Program-made: the position numbers and the translations under genes
The notes under the pieces: model-generated
What the model was told of the DNA's origin: nothing
The model's input: only the letters and a program-made list of their open reading frames with translations
Databases searched by the model: none
Shown here: piece after piece, positions 52,447-61,594 of the stretch
Layout of the letters: each line of letters starts with the position of its first letter
Numbering within the stretch: position 1 is the first letter of the stretch
From: an uncultured Alphaproteobacteria bacterium
GTDB lineage: Bacteria; Pseudomonadota; Alphaproteobacteria; Micropepsales; Micropepsaceae
DNA: 64,000 bases
NCBI GenBank assembly: GCA_902826695.1
Contig: CADEFU010000012.1
Span: 58,745 to 122,744, forward strand
Direction of reading: 5' to 3'

Positions 52447-53052
52447 ATGAGCGGCGAACCGGTACGGCGGCGGGATTGGTTGGTGACGGCGGCGTTCGCA
52501 ACGGCGGGCGTCGGCGGCGTGCTCGCGCTGTGGCCGTTTGTGGCGGCGCTGGGGCCGGATCAAGAGACGCTGGCGCGGCGCCAGGTTTTTGAGCTGAGCG
52601 ACTTGAAGGGGGGCGAACCTGCGACCATCAGCATCGACAGCTTGCCGATCACTATCTTCCGTCGCACCGAGACCGATCTCGGCTGGCTGAAGAAGCCTCC
52701 GTTCGGCCAGCGCGATGGCGGGCAAGCAACCGGCTACGCCTTTCACGATGCGGACTCCACCGTATCGCGCCAGCCTGCGTGGGCGAAGAACTGGCACCGT
52801 TCGCTCCGGCCGGAGATTATGGTCTGCGTCGCGACTTGCACCCGCGGCGACTGCATCGTGCGGCGAACGACCGACGCCATGATTCGCGTCGTTGACACGT
52901 TGCAATGTCCGTGTTGCGGCTCGCGTTACGATCTTTCGGGACGCATTTTTTCAGGGCCAGCTCGCGAAAATCTTCGCGTGCCGCCTTACCGCTTTGTCGG
53001 TCCCGGCACGATCGAGTTCGTCGATGCCGAGGTTTTGGCTAAGCAGGCTTAG
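52447..53052 (+). CDS. Rieske-fold protein lacking both His ligands
   Basis: A 201-residue protein starts at ATG 52447. The twin-arginine-like RRRDWLVTAAFATAGVGG starts a membrane anchor as in PetA Rieske subunits. The cluster boxes are CTRGDC (C131, C136) and CPCCGSRYD (C154, C156, C157), followed by GRIFSGPARENLRVPPYRF. In bc1 Rieske proteins the first box is CTHLGC and the second CPCHGS, with both His as iron ligands. Here R133 and C157 stand at those positions. An extra C127 four residues before box one could replace one ligand. No petB or petC is nearby. It may hold an all-Cys cluster or no cluster. Confidence 0.82.
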   Translation: MSGEPVRRRDWLVTAAFATAGVGGVLALWPFVAALGPDQETLARRQVFELSDLKGGEPATISIDSLPITIFRRTETDLGWLKKPPFGQRDGGQATGYAFHDADSTVSRQPAWAKNWHRSLRPEIMVCVATCTRGDCIVRRTTDAMIRVVDTLQCPCCGSRYDLSGRIFSGPARENLRVPPYRFVGPGTIEFVDAEVLAKQA

Positions 53053-53725
53053 CGCGGAAGTCCTGGATAATGTCGCCGTAGCGCAGCGGGCTGTCGTCGT
53101 GTTCGTCGCGCATGGTCTCCTTGAGACTGGCCTCGTACCATTCGCGCATCGACGGGAGGTCGAGCAGGCGCTGCGCGTAGGCTTGCGCGGTCGGGTCCAG
53201 TTTCAAGCCATAGGTTTGGATACGGAAGGCGACGGGCGCGTAGAACGCGTCGGCGTTCGTGAACGTCTTGCCGGTGAGGAACGGACCGCCGAAGCGCGCG
53301 AGGCCTTCGTTCCAGAGTTCGCCGAGGCGCGCGATGTCTTTGTTGAGCGCTTCCGGCATCTCGCGCAGCTTCACGCGCACGCCGCAGACCATCGAACAGC
53401 GGTCGCGCAGCACGGCGAAGCCTGAATGCATTTCGGCAGCAGCACAGCGCGCCCACGCGCGCGTCGCCGCGTCCTTCGGCCAAACGCCGTCGTGGCGCTC
53501 GGCCAGGTACTCCGCAATCGCGAGCGAGTCCCACACCACCGTCTTGCCGTCCACCAACGTCGGCACCTTCCCCGTGGGCGAGAACGCCTTGAACCGCGCG
53601 TAGCTGCCGCCCGGCGTGAACGCGTGGAGGCGCTCCTCGAACGGGATGTTGAGCTCGCGCATCAACACCCAAGGGCGTAGCGACCAGGAGGAGTAGCTCT
53701 TGTTGGCGATGTAGAGTTGGTACAT
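53039..53725 (-). CDS. Glutathione S-transferase family protein
   Basis: A 228-residue protein starts at ATG 53725 behind GGAGCAG. YQLYIANKSYSSWSLRPWVLMRELNIPFEERL is the thioredoxin-like start with the Ser-containing S-x-W-S motif (GSTZ/YfcF-like). FSPTGKVPTLVDGKTVVWDSLAIAEYLAERHDGVWPKD is the GSH segment. The C-terminal helices carry FTNADAFYAPVAFRI. Overlaps the convergent Rieske gene by 14 bp. Cytoplasmic; substrate unknown. Confidence 0.93.
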   Translation of the reverse strand: MYQLYIANKSYSSWSLRPWVLMRELNIPFEERLHAFTPGGSYARFKAFSPTGKVPTLVDGKTVVWDSLAIAEYLAERHDGVWPKDAATRAWARCAAAEMHSGFAVLRDRCSMVCGVRVKLREMPEALNKDIARLGELWNEGLARFGGPFLTGKTFTNADAFYAPVAFRIQTYGLKLDPTAQAYAQRLLDLPSMREWYEASLKETMRDEHDDSPLRYGDIIQDFRAKPA

Positions 53726-53894
53726 GGGCTGCTCCTCAGCGAGCGAGGCTGTCGTGCAAACGTGGGCGGCATCGAATAGAACGGCGAGTGGTCGCCGTCC
53801 AGCGTGATGACGGGATCGTGCGGCGGGCGAAATGCGGCGAAATGGATGCGGCTTTCCCCTCCCCGACGAAGCGGGTGCGGCGTAAGATGCCCCT

Positions 53895-54449
53895 ATGCCG
53901 CAGTACAATGGTCCCGCGTATTTCTTTGCCGAGGTGTTGGTGCATGTCTTGCGCAACTACCTCGCGTGGATTCTGTTGTTTGCGATTTTGGTTCCGGCGC
54001 CGTTTGCGATTTCGACGATCCTGCGCGGCGGGTTTGAGGAGGGGGTCGAGTCGTTGGTGCCGCAGTTCTGGTCCCTCAGCGCGTGGATCAGCTTTGCGCA
54101 TGTGATGACGTTCTTTCTGTTTCCGGTGTATTTTGTGCCGCGCTTTCCTTATGTGCCGGGCTATTTGTCATTCGCGGCGGCGGCGTTGATCGGTGCGCTG
54201 TTGATGGCGGTCAACTGGAGCTGGGGCGCCGATGAGTGGGCGGGCGATGCGGTGCTTAAGCGATTTCTTTGGGCGGTCTCGGTGACGATGGGGATTGCGG
54301 GGACGGGTGCGTTGACGTTCGCGCTTTTGGGCACGGGCATGTTCAAGTGGCCGCCGTTTCGTTGGCTCGGCTGGTTCATCGTCGGGCGCATGCCTTATGA
54401 GGCGTTTGCCACCGCAGCGCCTGCGGCGCCGGGATCCGTCAAGACTTAA
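53895..54449 (+). CDS. Multi-pass membrane protein
   Basis: A 184-residue protein with four predicted membrane helices: NYLAWILLFAILVPAPFAIST, WISFAHVMTFFLFPVYFVPRF, LSFAAAALIGALLMAVNWSWG and LWAVSVTMGIAGTGALTFALLG. It starts at ATG 53895. The 3' end overlaps the convergent AraC gene by 11 bp. No family recognised. Confidence 0.78.
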   Translation: MPQYNGPAYFFAEVLVHVLRNYLAWILLFAILVPAPFAISTILRGGFEEGVESLVPQFWSLSAWISFAHVMTFFLFPVYFVPRFPYVPGYLSFAAAALIGALLMAVNWSWGADEWAGDAVLKRFLWAVSVTMGIAGTGALTFALLGTGMFKWPPFRWLGWFIVGRMPYEAFATAAPAAPGSVKT

Positions 54450-55275
54450 GCTTCACGGGCACGAAGATCTCGAGCAGCCCTTCGCCGCGCATCGGATTGA
54501 AGTCTGTGCCGTACCGCTCGAAATCCGGGGCTTGAGCGAGTTCATATCCGGAAGACGGCAGCCATTCGTTCAACACTGTTTGCCACATGCGTTTGATCTG
54601 CGTGATGTGGCCGCTGTGCGCGAAGTGCGCATAGAGGTGTTCGGCAATGCTGAGGCGGGCGAGTTCGTTTGGTACACCGTCGAAATTCGGCACTTCGATC
54701 CCACACATGTAGTCCATACCGCTGTCGTCGGTGTTCGTGCAGATGCCATAGGTCGTCTGGCGCGGCTTGTTCCCGATCAGGGTGAGCATATGCGGTACAA
54801 AGCGTTGCCATTGAGCGGGTATGCCCGCGATGTCGTGCATCGCGTAGCGTTCGCTCAAGCCCACGACGCGAAATGCGCGGTGGGTTTCGATGCTGGGCCC
54901 CGCGAGGCGCAAGTCGGTGGTGTCGTCCATTCGAAGGGGCTCCTGAAGATGAAGACCGGCAAGGCCTTGGGCGCGCACCGCTTCCGGCGTTCGCCCAAAG
55001 TGATCGCCAAAGGCGCGGGTGAAAGCTTCGTGTGAGCCGTAGCCTGTGTCGAGGGCGAGGGTAAGGATGTCTTCGGCGCCGTCGCTGAGTGCGCGCGCCG
55101 CTTCGCTTAAGCGGCGGCCGCGCATGTAGCGCGTTAGAGATTGGCCGACCGTTGCCGGGAACGCCCGTGACAGGTGGTAACGGGAGACGCCCGCCGCATC
55201 CGCAACGTCGTCGAGCGTCACGTCACCGCGGAAGTGCGATTCGATGTACCAGATTGCTTTGCCGATAGGGTTCAT
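54439..55275 (-). CDS. AraC-family regulator with GyrI-like effector domain
   Basis: The 278-residue protein has an N-terminal AraC HTH pair: VTLDDVADAAGVSRYHLSRAFPATVGQSLTRYMRGRRLSEAARAL and ILTLALDTGYGSHEAFTRAFGDHFGRTPEAVR. The C-terminal half is a GyrI/BmrR-type effector-binding domain (LSERYAMHDIAGIPAQWQRFVPHM, TYGICTNTDDSGMDYMCGIEV, LARLSIAEHLYAHFAHSGHITQIKRMWQTVL). It probably senses small hydrophobic cations or drugs. It is divergent from the TRIC gene (80 bp apart). Confidence 0.93.
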   Translation of the reverse strand: MNPIGKAIWYIESHFRGDVTLDDVADAAGVSRYHLSRAFPATVGQSLTRYMRGRRLSEAARALSDGAEDILTLALDTGYGSHEAFTRAFGDHFGRTPEAVRAQGLAGLHLQEPLRMDDTTDLRLAGPSIETHRAFRVVGLSERYAMHDIAGIPAQWQRFVPHMLTLIGNKPRQTTYGICTNTDDSGMDYMCGIEVPNFDGVPNELARLSIAEHLYAHFAHSGHITQIKRMWQTVLNEWLPSSGYELAQAPDFERYGTDFNPMRGEGLLEIFVPVKLKS

Positions 55276-55355
55276 GGACCAAGCATGCCCTATCTGCGGG
55301 CGCGACGCTTGATCGGGATTGCGCGGAACTTGGCCGAGCGCGTATCACCTGCACC

Positions 55356-55967
55356 ATGGAAGTTGCGCTTGCCGTTTTGTCGTTGCTCGGGACCGCCGTG
55401 TTTGCGGCGTCCGGGGCTTTGGTTGCCGCGGAGAAGAGGTTCGATCTTGTCGGCGCGGTCTTTCTGTCCGTCGCAGCGGGGCTGGGCGGCGGGACGATTG
55501 CGGACCTTCTGATCGGTGGCGGCGTGCGATGGCTCGCGGCACCGGAGCCGTTGTGGGCAGCGCTCGTTTCCGCAGTCGTCGTGTTCGAGGCTGTGCGGTT
55601 CGGGGCGCCACCGGAGAAGACGCTGGTGTGGGCGGACGCCGTGGGGCTGGCGCTCTTCACGGCGGCGGGTATGCAGCGGTTTGTGGCGATGGGGCTCGAT
55701 CCGGCGGTCACGATTTTTCTCGCGGCGATTGCCGCGGCCGGCGGCGGGATTGTGCGCGATGTGCTCGCGAACCGGGTGCCGCTTGTGTTCACCGGCGAGA
55801 TCTATGTGACGGCGGCGGTGTTGGGAGCGCTGAGCCACTACGCCGTTTTGCTTGGCGGCGGCGGGGTGGTTTGGGCGCTGGGGGTGACACTGGCGGTTAC
55901 CTTTCTCGTCCGCGCGGTCGGCATTCGGTTTGCGATCCGGCTTCCGCCCGGGACGCTCAAGCAATAA
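55356..55967 (+). CDS. TRIC-type cation channel (UPF0126)
   Basis: A 203-residue membrane protein with about seven helices. AASGALVAAEKRFDLVGAVFLSVAAGLGGGTIADLLIG and AAGGGIVRDVLANRVPLVFTGEIYVTAAVLGAL are the two GGG-containing halves of the prokaryotic TRIC (trimeric intracellular cation channel) family. The GGGxxRDxL motif lines the pore. It should conduct K+ or Na+. The TPR-CHAT gene follows after 99 bp. Confidence 0.92.
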   Translation: MEVALAVLSLLGTAVFAASGALVAAEKRFDLVGAVFLSVAAGLGGGTIADLLIGGGVRWLAAPEPLWAALVSAVVVFEAVRFGAPPEKTLVWADAVGLALFTAAGMQRFVAMGLDPAVTIFLAAIAAAGGGIVRDVLANRVPLVFTGEIYVTAAVLGALSHYAVLLGGGGVVWALGVTLAVTFLVRAVGIRFAIRLPPGTLKQ

Positions 55968-56066
55968 GGGAATCGTGAAGTGTGGTCCGCGCCCGATAGG
56001 CGAATCGCCGTGTTAGAGCACGGACGATTTGTTAGCCTCAGGGTTCGCGCTTTGGAGCAATTGGGA

Positions 56067-59000
56067 ATGGTTGTGCGGGCCTTGGCGTTTGTTGCAGCCG
56101 TGGTCGTCGCGCTTGCGTTCGCGCCTGTTGCGGAAGGCGCTGAGCCGGGCGCTCCTCCCACGCTGGCTGAAGTTGCGAAGCTTCGGCGCGACGGACAGTA
56201 CGACGCCGCGATCGCGAAGGCGCGCGAAGGACTTGCGGCCGCGGAGAAAACGTCCGGGCCGCAGAGCGCCGAGGTTGGACGCTGGCTCGGTCAGCTCGCC
56301 AACACCCTGGATAAGGCGGGGCGCTATGAGGAGGCGGAAGCCGCCTACAAGCGTCAGATCGCGGTGTTCGAGAAAGCGCTGGGCGCCGGCGCGGCGGAAG
56401 TTGGGTCGGCGCTCGCGGATCTGGGCGGGCTCTATGTCGATCAGGGACGGCTTGCCGAAGCCGAGGCGACGCTGAAGCGCGCGATTGGCATTGTCGAGGC
56501 CGCGCGCGGCCCGGATCATCATGATACCGCGGACGTGTTGAACACGCTGGCGCTGCTCTTTGTCGAGCAAGGGAGGCTGCGTGAAGCCGAGCCGATGCTG
56601 TTGCGGGTGTTGGCGAGCGACGAGAAGGGTTTAGGGCCCGAGCATCAGGATACAGCCACGAGCCTTGCCAACCTTGCCGAGCTTTACCGGCACATGGGGC
56701 GCTTTGCGCAGGCCGAGACGCTGATCAAGCGGGCGCTTGCAATCGACGAGAAGCACTACGGGGCCGACAGTCTGCAAGCCGCGTGGGATTTGAGCAACCT
56801 TGGCGAGCTCCATCAGCTGCAGGAGCGATTTCAAGAATCGGAACTTGCGTTCCGCCGGTCGCTCGACATTCGCGAGAGGAAGCTCGGCGACCACTACGAT
56901 ACCGCGTTTACACTGGCGAGCTTTGCCGACTTGATGATTGTGCAAGGGCGGTACGGCGAGGCCGAGCCTTTGCTGCTGCGCGCGCTTGCCATCAACATGA
57001 AGACGCCCGGGGCTCAACATCCCGATACGGCGCAGACGCTTCAGAGTTTGGCGGCGCTGTACTTCGCGCAAGGGCGCAAGGCGTCGGCGCGCGAGCATTA
57101 CGCGAGGGCGCTTGGGATCATCGAGAAGGTGCTGGGCGCAGATCATCAGCTGACGGCGCAGGCGTTAGCGAACGTGGCCTCGATCGATGTCGATGGTGGG
57201 CGGTTTGCAGAGGCGGAAACAGCACTCGTTCGCGCGATGCGGATTCATGAAGCGACGCTGGAGCCGGATGATTTTAGGACGATCCGGCTTAGAGGTCAGC
57301 TTGCAACGGTGCATCTGCGGCAAGGGCGGCTCGCCCAGGCGGAAGCCGGGCTCCGCGCGCAGCTTGCGGCGCTGGAGCGGGCGATGCCCGCCGATTATCC
57401 GGCGACAGGCATGGCGCAGTATTGGCTTGCACGCGTTTTGTTGGCGCAGGGCAAACACGACGAGGCGGTGACGCGCAGCCGGCGTGCCGGCGAGATCATC
57501 GCGGCGCGCAAGTCGCGCTCGCTGGCGCAACGCTTGAGCGGCGGGGCAAGCGAGAGCGCGGCGCGCGACGAGGTGTTTGCGCTTGAAGTGCGCGCTGCGT
57601 TCGCCGCAGCGCAAGCGCGTCCTGCAGAGGCGGCGGCTCTACGCAATGCAGCATTTGCGGCAGCGCAGCGGGCGACGTTCGACGAGACGGGGCGAGCCGT
57701 TGCGCATATGGCGTCACGGGCGGCTGCGGGCAGTGACGCGTTGGCGGCATTGTTGCGCGAGCAACAGGACTTGCTCAGGCAACTCTCGTCGCTCGATCAG
57801 CGGCTCGCGAACGCGATTGGGGCAAGCGACCCTGCGGCGCGCGCGCAAGCGGCGCCGCTTCGGCTGGAGGCTGCCGATATCGGTGCGCGGTTGAGGTCAA
57901 TCGATGAGCGTCTCAGGCGCGACCACCCGGCGTATGTGGCGTTGTCCGATCCGAAGCCGCTTACTGTGGCCGAAGTGCAGGGACTGCTTCAGGACGATGA
58001 GGCCGCGGTTCTGCCGTTCGTCCTCGAAGATCAGACAATTCTCTTTGCGGTGACGAAGACCACGGCCGCGTGGGCGGGAACGGCGGCGACTGCCGCGAGC
58101 CTTGGCAAGGACGTTGCGGCGTTGCGTGCGGAACTCGACCCGGTCGCGTGGATTGGGTCGTTTGCGCCGTTCGATCGCGCCCTCAGCTATCGCGTCTATC
58201 GTTCCGTTTGGCAGCCGATCGAGGCGGCGCTTGAGGGCAAGAGGAACGTGTTCGTCGTGCCGACAGGGCCGCTGACGAGTTTGCCGCTCGCGGTGCTTGT
58301 GACGGCGGCGCCGGGCGGGGGCAAGGTTGGTGACGGCGACCCGCAGGTGTTGCGCGAGGCGCCATGGCTCGTGAAACGGCATGCGCTTGTGACGTTGCCG
58401 GGGCTGTCGAGCTTGAAGGCGCTTAGACTTTATGCGGCGAAGGGATCGGCGAGCGAGCCGTTCGCCGGCTTCGGCGATCCTTCCCTGCGCAACAGTGGCG
58501 ACGAGCGCGAGGCGCGCAGTGTGGGCAGCGTCTATCGCGGCGTTGCGCCCGACTTGAACGCGCTAAAATCGCTGGCGTCGCTGCCGCATACGGCGGTCGA
58601 GCTTCGAGCGCTGGCGAAGTCGTTGGGTGCGGGAGACGCGGACCTCTTCCTGCGCGAGCGCGCGACCGAGACGCAGGTCAAGTCGCTCGACCTTTCGAGG
58701 AAGCGGGTGATTGCGTTTGCGACGCACGGATTGGTGGCGGGCGAGTTCGGGTTTGGTGAACCGGGCCTGGTGCTCACGCCGCCTTCGGCCGGTAGTTCGA
58801 CGGATGACGGCTATCTGGCGGCGTCGGAAGCCGCCCGGCTGAACCTGCGTGCCGACTGGGTGATCTTGTCCGCGTGCAACACGGCGGCTGGCGATGCGCC
58901 GGGGGCGAAGGGGTTGTCGGGGCTGGCGCGGGCGTTCTTCTTGGCCGGTGCGAAGTCGATACTCGTGTCGCATTGGCAGGTGTGGGACGACGTCGCGAGC

Positions 59001-59171
59001 CGCATGTCGACGACGGCTGTGCAGAACTTTCAGGCGAACGCCTCTGCGGGACGCGGCGAGGCGTTGCGCCAGGCGATGCTTGCGGTGATGGCCGACACGG
59101 ATGAGGCGCGGTTTGCGCATCCGGCCGCCTGGGGCGCGTTTATCCTTGCGGGCGAGACGCGCGCCAATTGA
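56067..59171 (+). CDS. TPR-CHAT caspase-like protease
   Basis: A 1034-residue protein starts at ATG 56067, which gives a signal peptide (RALAFVAAVVVALAFAPVAEGAE). About nine TPR units (residues 30-480; e.g. LANTLDKAGRYEEAEAAYKRQIAVFEKALG) precede a helical linker and a C-terminal CHAT domain (700-1034). The catalytic pair is H887 in VIAFATHGLVAGEFG and C937 in VILSACNTAAGD. CHAT peptidases are caspase relatives; TPR-CHAT proteins include effectors of type III-E CRISPR and gasdermin systems, but this one is exported and has no such partner. Substrate unknown. Confidence 0.92.
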   Translation: MVVRALAFVAAVVVALAFAPVAEGAEPGAPPTLAEVAKLRRDGQYDAAIAKAREGLAAAEKTSGPQSAEVGRWLGQLANTLDKAGRYEEAEAAYKRQIAVFEKALGAGAAEVGSALADLGGLYVDQGRLAEAEATLKRAIGIVEAARGPDHHDTADVLNTLALLFVEQGRLREAEPMLLRVLASDEKGLGPEHQDTATSLANLAELYRHMGRFAQAETLIKRALAIDEKHYGADSLQAAWDLSNLGELHQLQERFQESELAFRRSLDIRERKLGDHYDTAFTLASFADLMIVQGRYGEAEPLLLRALAINMKTPGAQHPDTAQTLQSLAALYFAQGRKASAREHYARALGIIEKVLGADHQLTAQALANVASIDVDGGRFAEAETALVRAMRIHEATLEPDDFRTIRLRGQLATVHLRQGRLAQAEAGLRAQLAALERAMPADYPATGMAQYWLARVLLAQGKHDEAVTRSRRAGEIIAARKSRSLAQRLSGGASESAARDEVFALEVRAAFAAAQARPAEAAALRNAAFAAAQRATFDETGRAVAHMASRAAAGSDALAALLREQQDLLRQLSSLDQRLANAIGASDPAARAQAAPLRLEAADIGARLRSIDERLRRDHPAYVALSDPKPLTVAEVQGLLQDDEAAVLPFVLEDQTILFAVTKTTAAWAGTAATAASLGKDVAALRAELDPVAWIGSFAPFDRALSYRVYRSVWQPIEAALEGKRNVFVVPTGPLTSLPLAVLVTAAPGGGKVGDGDPQVLREAPWLVKRHALVTLPGLSSLKALRLYAAKGSASEPFAGFGDPSLRNSGDEREARSVGSVYRGVAPDLNALKSLASLPHTAVELRALAKSLGAGDADLFLRERATETQVKSLDLSRKRVIAFATHGLVAGEFGFGEPGLVLTPPSAGSSTDDGYLAASEAARLNLRADWVILSACNTAAGDAPGAKGLSGLARAFFLAGAKSILVSHWQVWDDVASRMSTTAVQNFQANASAGRGEALRQAMLAVMADTDEARFAHPAAWGAFILAGETRAN

Positions 59172-59221
59172 TTCCGCGCGCGCTTTGGCATTGTCTTGCC
59201 CGGCTGCTTTGAGAGGACCCG

Positions 59222-60757
59222 ATGAGTCCCGCCCTGCCCCAGTTTCCCGATGCGTTCAACATGGCCGACACCTTCGTGTTCTCGAACATCGAAGCGGGGC
59301 GCGGGGCCAAGACCGCGATCGTGTTCGAGGGACGCGCGATCACCTATGCGGAAGTGGCCGACAACGTGATGCGCGTCGCGCGGCGGCTCGTCGCCGGCGG
59401 GTTGCTGCCGGAGCAACGGGTTCTCGTGTGCACACAGGATCGGCCGGAGTTCGCTTACGCGTGGTTCGGCGCGCTGAAGGCGGGTGCCGTCGTCACGCAA
59501 GTGAACCCCCAGCTGCCGGCGGCGGACTACGCGTACTATCTGGACTACGTGAAGCCGCAGTTTGCGTTTGTCGATGAGGCGAGCGCTGCGGCGTTCGGCG
59601 AGGCGGCGGCGCAGAGCCGGTTTCCGCAGAAGCTGATCACGGTCGGTGGCGATTTCGATGAGTGGTTGGCGGAGGAGAGTGCGGCGGCCGAGCCTTGGCC
59701 GACGCGAAAGGACGACCCTGCCGTCTGGCTGTTCACGAGCGGGACGACGGGTCAGAGCAAGGGCGCCGTGCATTGCCACTTCCATTTCCCGTTCAACACC
59801 GAGGTTTATGCGAAGCGCTTTATCGGCATCGCCGAGAGCGACGTGACGATCTCGGGCCCGCGCCTCTTTTTCGGCTATGCGACGGGTACGAACTTGATGT
59901 TCCCGTTCGCGGTCGGGGCGACCACCGTTCTGTTCCGCGAGCAGCCGACGCCCGAGCGGCTGTTCGAGCTGATCGAGAAACACAAGGCCACCGTCTTTAC
60001 CAGCGTGCCGACGCTGATCAACAAGATGCTGCAGGCGCCGGTGGCCGAGCGGCGGGACCTTTCCAGCGTGCGCTTTATGTGGAGCGCGGGCGAAGCGCTG
60101 CCGGGCGAGTTGCACGAGCGCTGGACCCAAGCGTTCGGCGTGCCGATCATCGACGGGATCGGCAGCGCCGAGAGTTTTCATATCTACATTTCAAACCGGC
60201 CGGGCGACGTGAGGCCCGGAAGCCTCGGCCGCCTCGTGCCCGGCTACGAGGCGAAGCTTCTCGACGACGCGGGCAACGCGGTCGCCAGGGGCGATGTCGG
60301 GACGCTGTGGCTCAAGGGGCCCTCCGCCGCGCTCTACTATCAATCGGCGTACGAGAAATCGGCGCAGCATCTCAAGGGTGGTTGGATCGTTTCGGGCGAC
60401 AAGTTCCGCGAGGACGACGACGGCTACTGGTACTACGAAGGCCGCGGGGACGATTTGATCAAGAGCGGCGGGATTTACGTGAGCCCGCTCGAGGTGGAGA
60501 ACTGCCTGATGAGCCACGCGGCAGTGCGCGAGTGCTGCGTCGTGGGCAAGCGCGATGCGGCGGGGCTCGAGAAGCCGCTCGCGATCGTCGTTCTGAAGGA
60601 GGCGGCCGCCGCGTCCGAGATCGAGTTGATCGCGTTCGCAAAGGAGCGGCTCGCACGGTACAAGGCGCCGCATTGGGTGCGCTTCTCGAGCGCCGCCCTG
60701 CCGCGCAACGATCGCGACAAGATCGATCGCAAGAAGCTGAAGGCGGAGCACGCATGA
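59222..60757 (+). CDS. Benzoate-CoA ligase-family acyl-CoA synthetase
   Basis: The 511-residue protein starts at ATG 59222 behind GAGGA. The AMP-binding loop FTSGTTGQSKGAVH, the Gly-rich IGSAESFHIYISNRPGDVRPGSLGR and the C-terminal DDLIKSGGIYVSPLEVENCL and PRNDRDKIDRKKL (catalytic Lys) are complete. IGSxESFHIYxSNRP is characteristic of the benzoate-CoA ligase branch. It activates an aromatic or similar acid with ATP and CoA. The creatininase-family gene overlaps its stop (ATGA), so the two act together. Confidence 0.93.
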   Translation: MSPALPQFPDAFNMADTFVFSNIEAGRGAKTAIVFEGRAITYAEVADNVMRVARRLVAGGLLPEQRVLVCTQDRPEFAYAWFGALKAGAVVTQVNPQLPAADYAYYLDYVKPQFAFVDEASAAAFGEAAAQSRFPQKLITVGGDFDEWLAEESAAAEPWPTRKDDPAVWLFTSGTTGQSKGAVHCHFHFPFNTEVYAKRFIGIAESDVTISGPRLFFGYATGTNLMFPFAVGATTVLFREQPTPERLFELIEKHKATVFTSVPTLINKMLQAPVAERRDLSSVRFMWSAGEALPGELHERWTQAFGVPIIDGIGSAESFHIYISNRPGDVRPGSLGRLVPGYEAKLLDDAGNAVARGDVGTLWLKGPSAALYYQSAYEKSAQHLKGGWIVSGDKFREDDDGYWYYEGRGDDLIKSGGIYVSPLEVENCLMSHAAVRECCVVGKRDAAGLEKPLAIVVLKEAAAASEIELIAFAKERLARYKAPHWVRFSSAALPRNDRDKIDRKKLKAEHA

Positions 60758-61518
60758 AGAACGCGCTGGCCGACAATACTTGGATCACCGTTCGCGATGC
60801 GCTCGCGAGCGGCAAACCGGTGATCGCCATTCTGCCGTGCGGGGCGACGGAAGCGCATGGGCCGCATCTGCCGCTTTCGACCGACGTGATCATCAGCGAG
60901 GCGATGGCGTCGGCCGCCCTGCCCCGGCTTAGCGCCGGCGGCGTCACGGCCTTCGTGCTTCCGGCGCTTAGCTACGCGCCGGCCGAGTATGCGGCGGCGT
61001 TCGCCGGGACGATCACGGTCAGCCGCGCGGCCGCGAAGGCGTTGATCCTCGACATCGCGCGCAGTTTGAAGGCGCAAGGCTTTTCCTGCCTCGCGTTCGC
61101 GAACAGCCATTTCGATCCGGCGAATGTCGGCATGTTGCGCGAGGCGGCCGACGAGGTTCGCGCGCTGGGCCTCGCGGTCGCCTTTCCCGACTTCACGCGG
61201 CGCAAGCTGGCGCAGACGCTGACGGCGGAGTTTCAGTCCGGCGCCTGCCATGCGGGGCAGTACGAGACGAGCCTCGTGCTTGCGGCGCGGGCCGATCTCG
61301 TGGACGAAGCGGGGGCCTACGCGCTTGCCGACAATCCGTCGAGCCTGACCGAGGCGTTCGCCAAAGGGGCCAAGACGTTCGCCGAAGCGGGCGGGCCGGA
61401 GGCCTATTTCGGCTTTCCGGCCCGCGCGACCGCGGCCGAGGGGCGCTCCAGCACTGCGATCATGGCGGAGGCGCTGGCCCTCTCGGTTTTCGAGGCGCTC
61501 GGGCGGCCTGCGGCATAA
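60754..61518 (+). CDS. Creatininase-family amidohydrolase
   Basis: A 254-residue protein whose ATG overlaps the ligase stop. VIAILPCGATEAHGPHLPLSTDVIISEAMA has the metal ligands E33, H35 and D44 of the creatininase fold; FANSHFDPANVGMLREAADEVR carries the later His (usual NGHGGN altered to NSHFDP). CHAGQYETSLVLA has the last Glu. The family includes creatininase, FAPy deformylase and MftE. Pairing with a CoA ligase suggests that it releases or processes an acid amide. Substrate unknown. Confidence 0.9.
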   Translation: MKNALADNTWITVRDALASGKPVIAILPCGATEAHGPHLPLSTDVIISEAMASAALPRLSAGGVTAFVLPALSYAPAEYAAAFAGTITVSRAAAKALILDIARSLKAQGFSCLAFANSHFDPANVGMLREAADEVRALGLAVAFPDFTRRKLAQTLTAEFQSGACHAGQYETSLVLAARADLVDEAGAYALADNPSSLTEAFAKGAKTFAEAGGPEAYFGFPARATAAEGRSSTAIMAEALALSVFEALGRPAA

Positions 61519-61594
61519 GTGCCGGTTGTTACCGGGTGCGCGATGCAAAATCTTATCCGTTAGATGCGTTAGCTTGGCGGATTTGTGCGGGTTT

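Noticed and set aside
56067..59171. Type III-E CRISPR or gasdermin defence partner of the CHAT protein
   Set aside because: No Cas, gasdermin or other effector gene is nearby and the protein carries a signal peptide.
59662..60730. Long plus-strand frame through the CoA ligase, joined to the creatininase frame
   Set aside because: Only the part from 60754 has family motifs; the rest is a shifted reading of the ligase.
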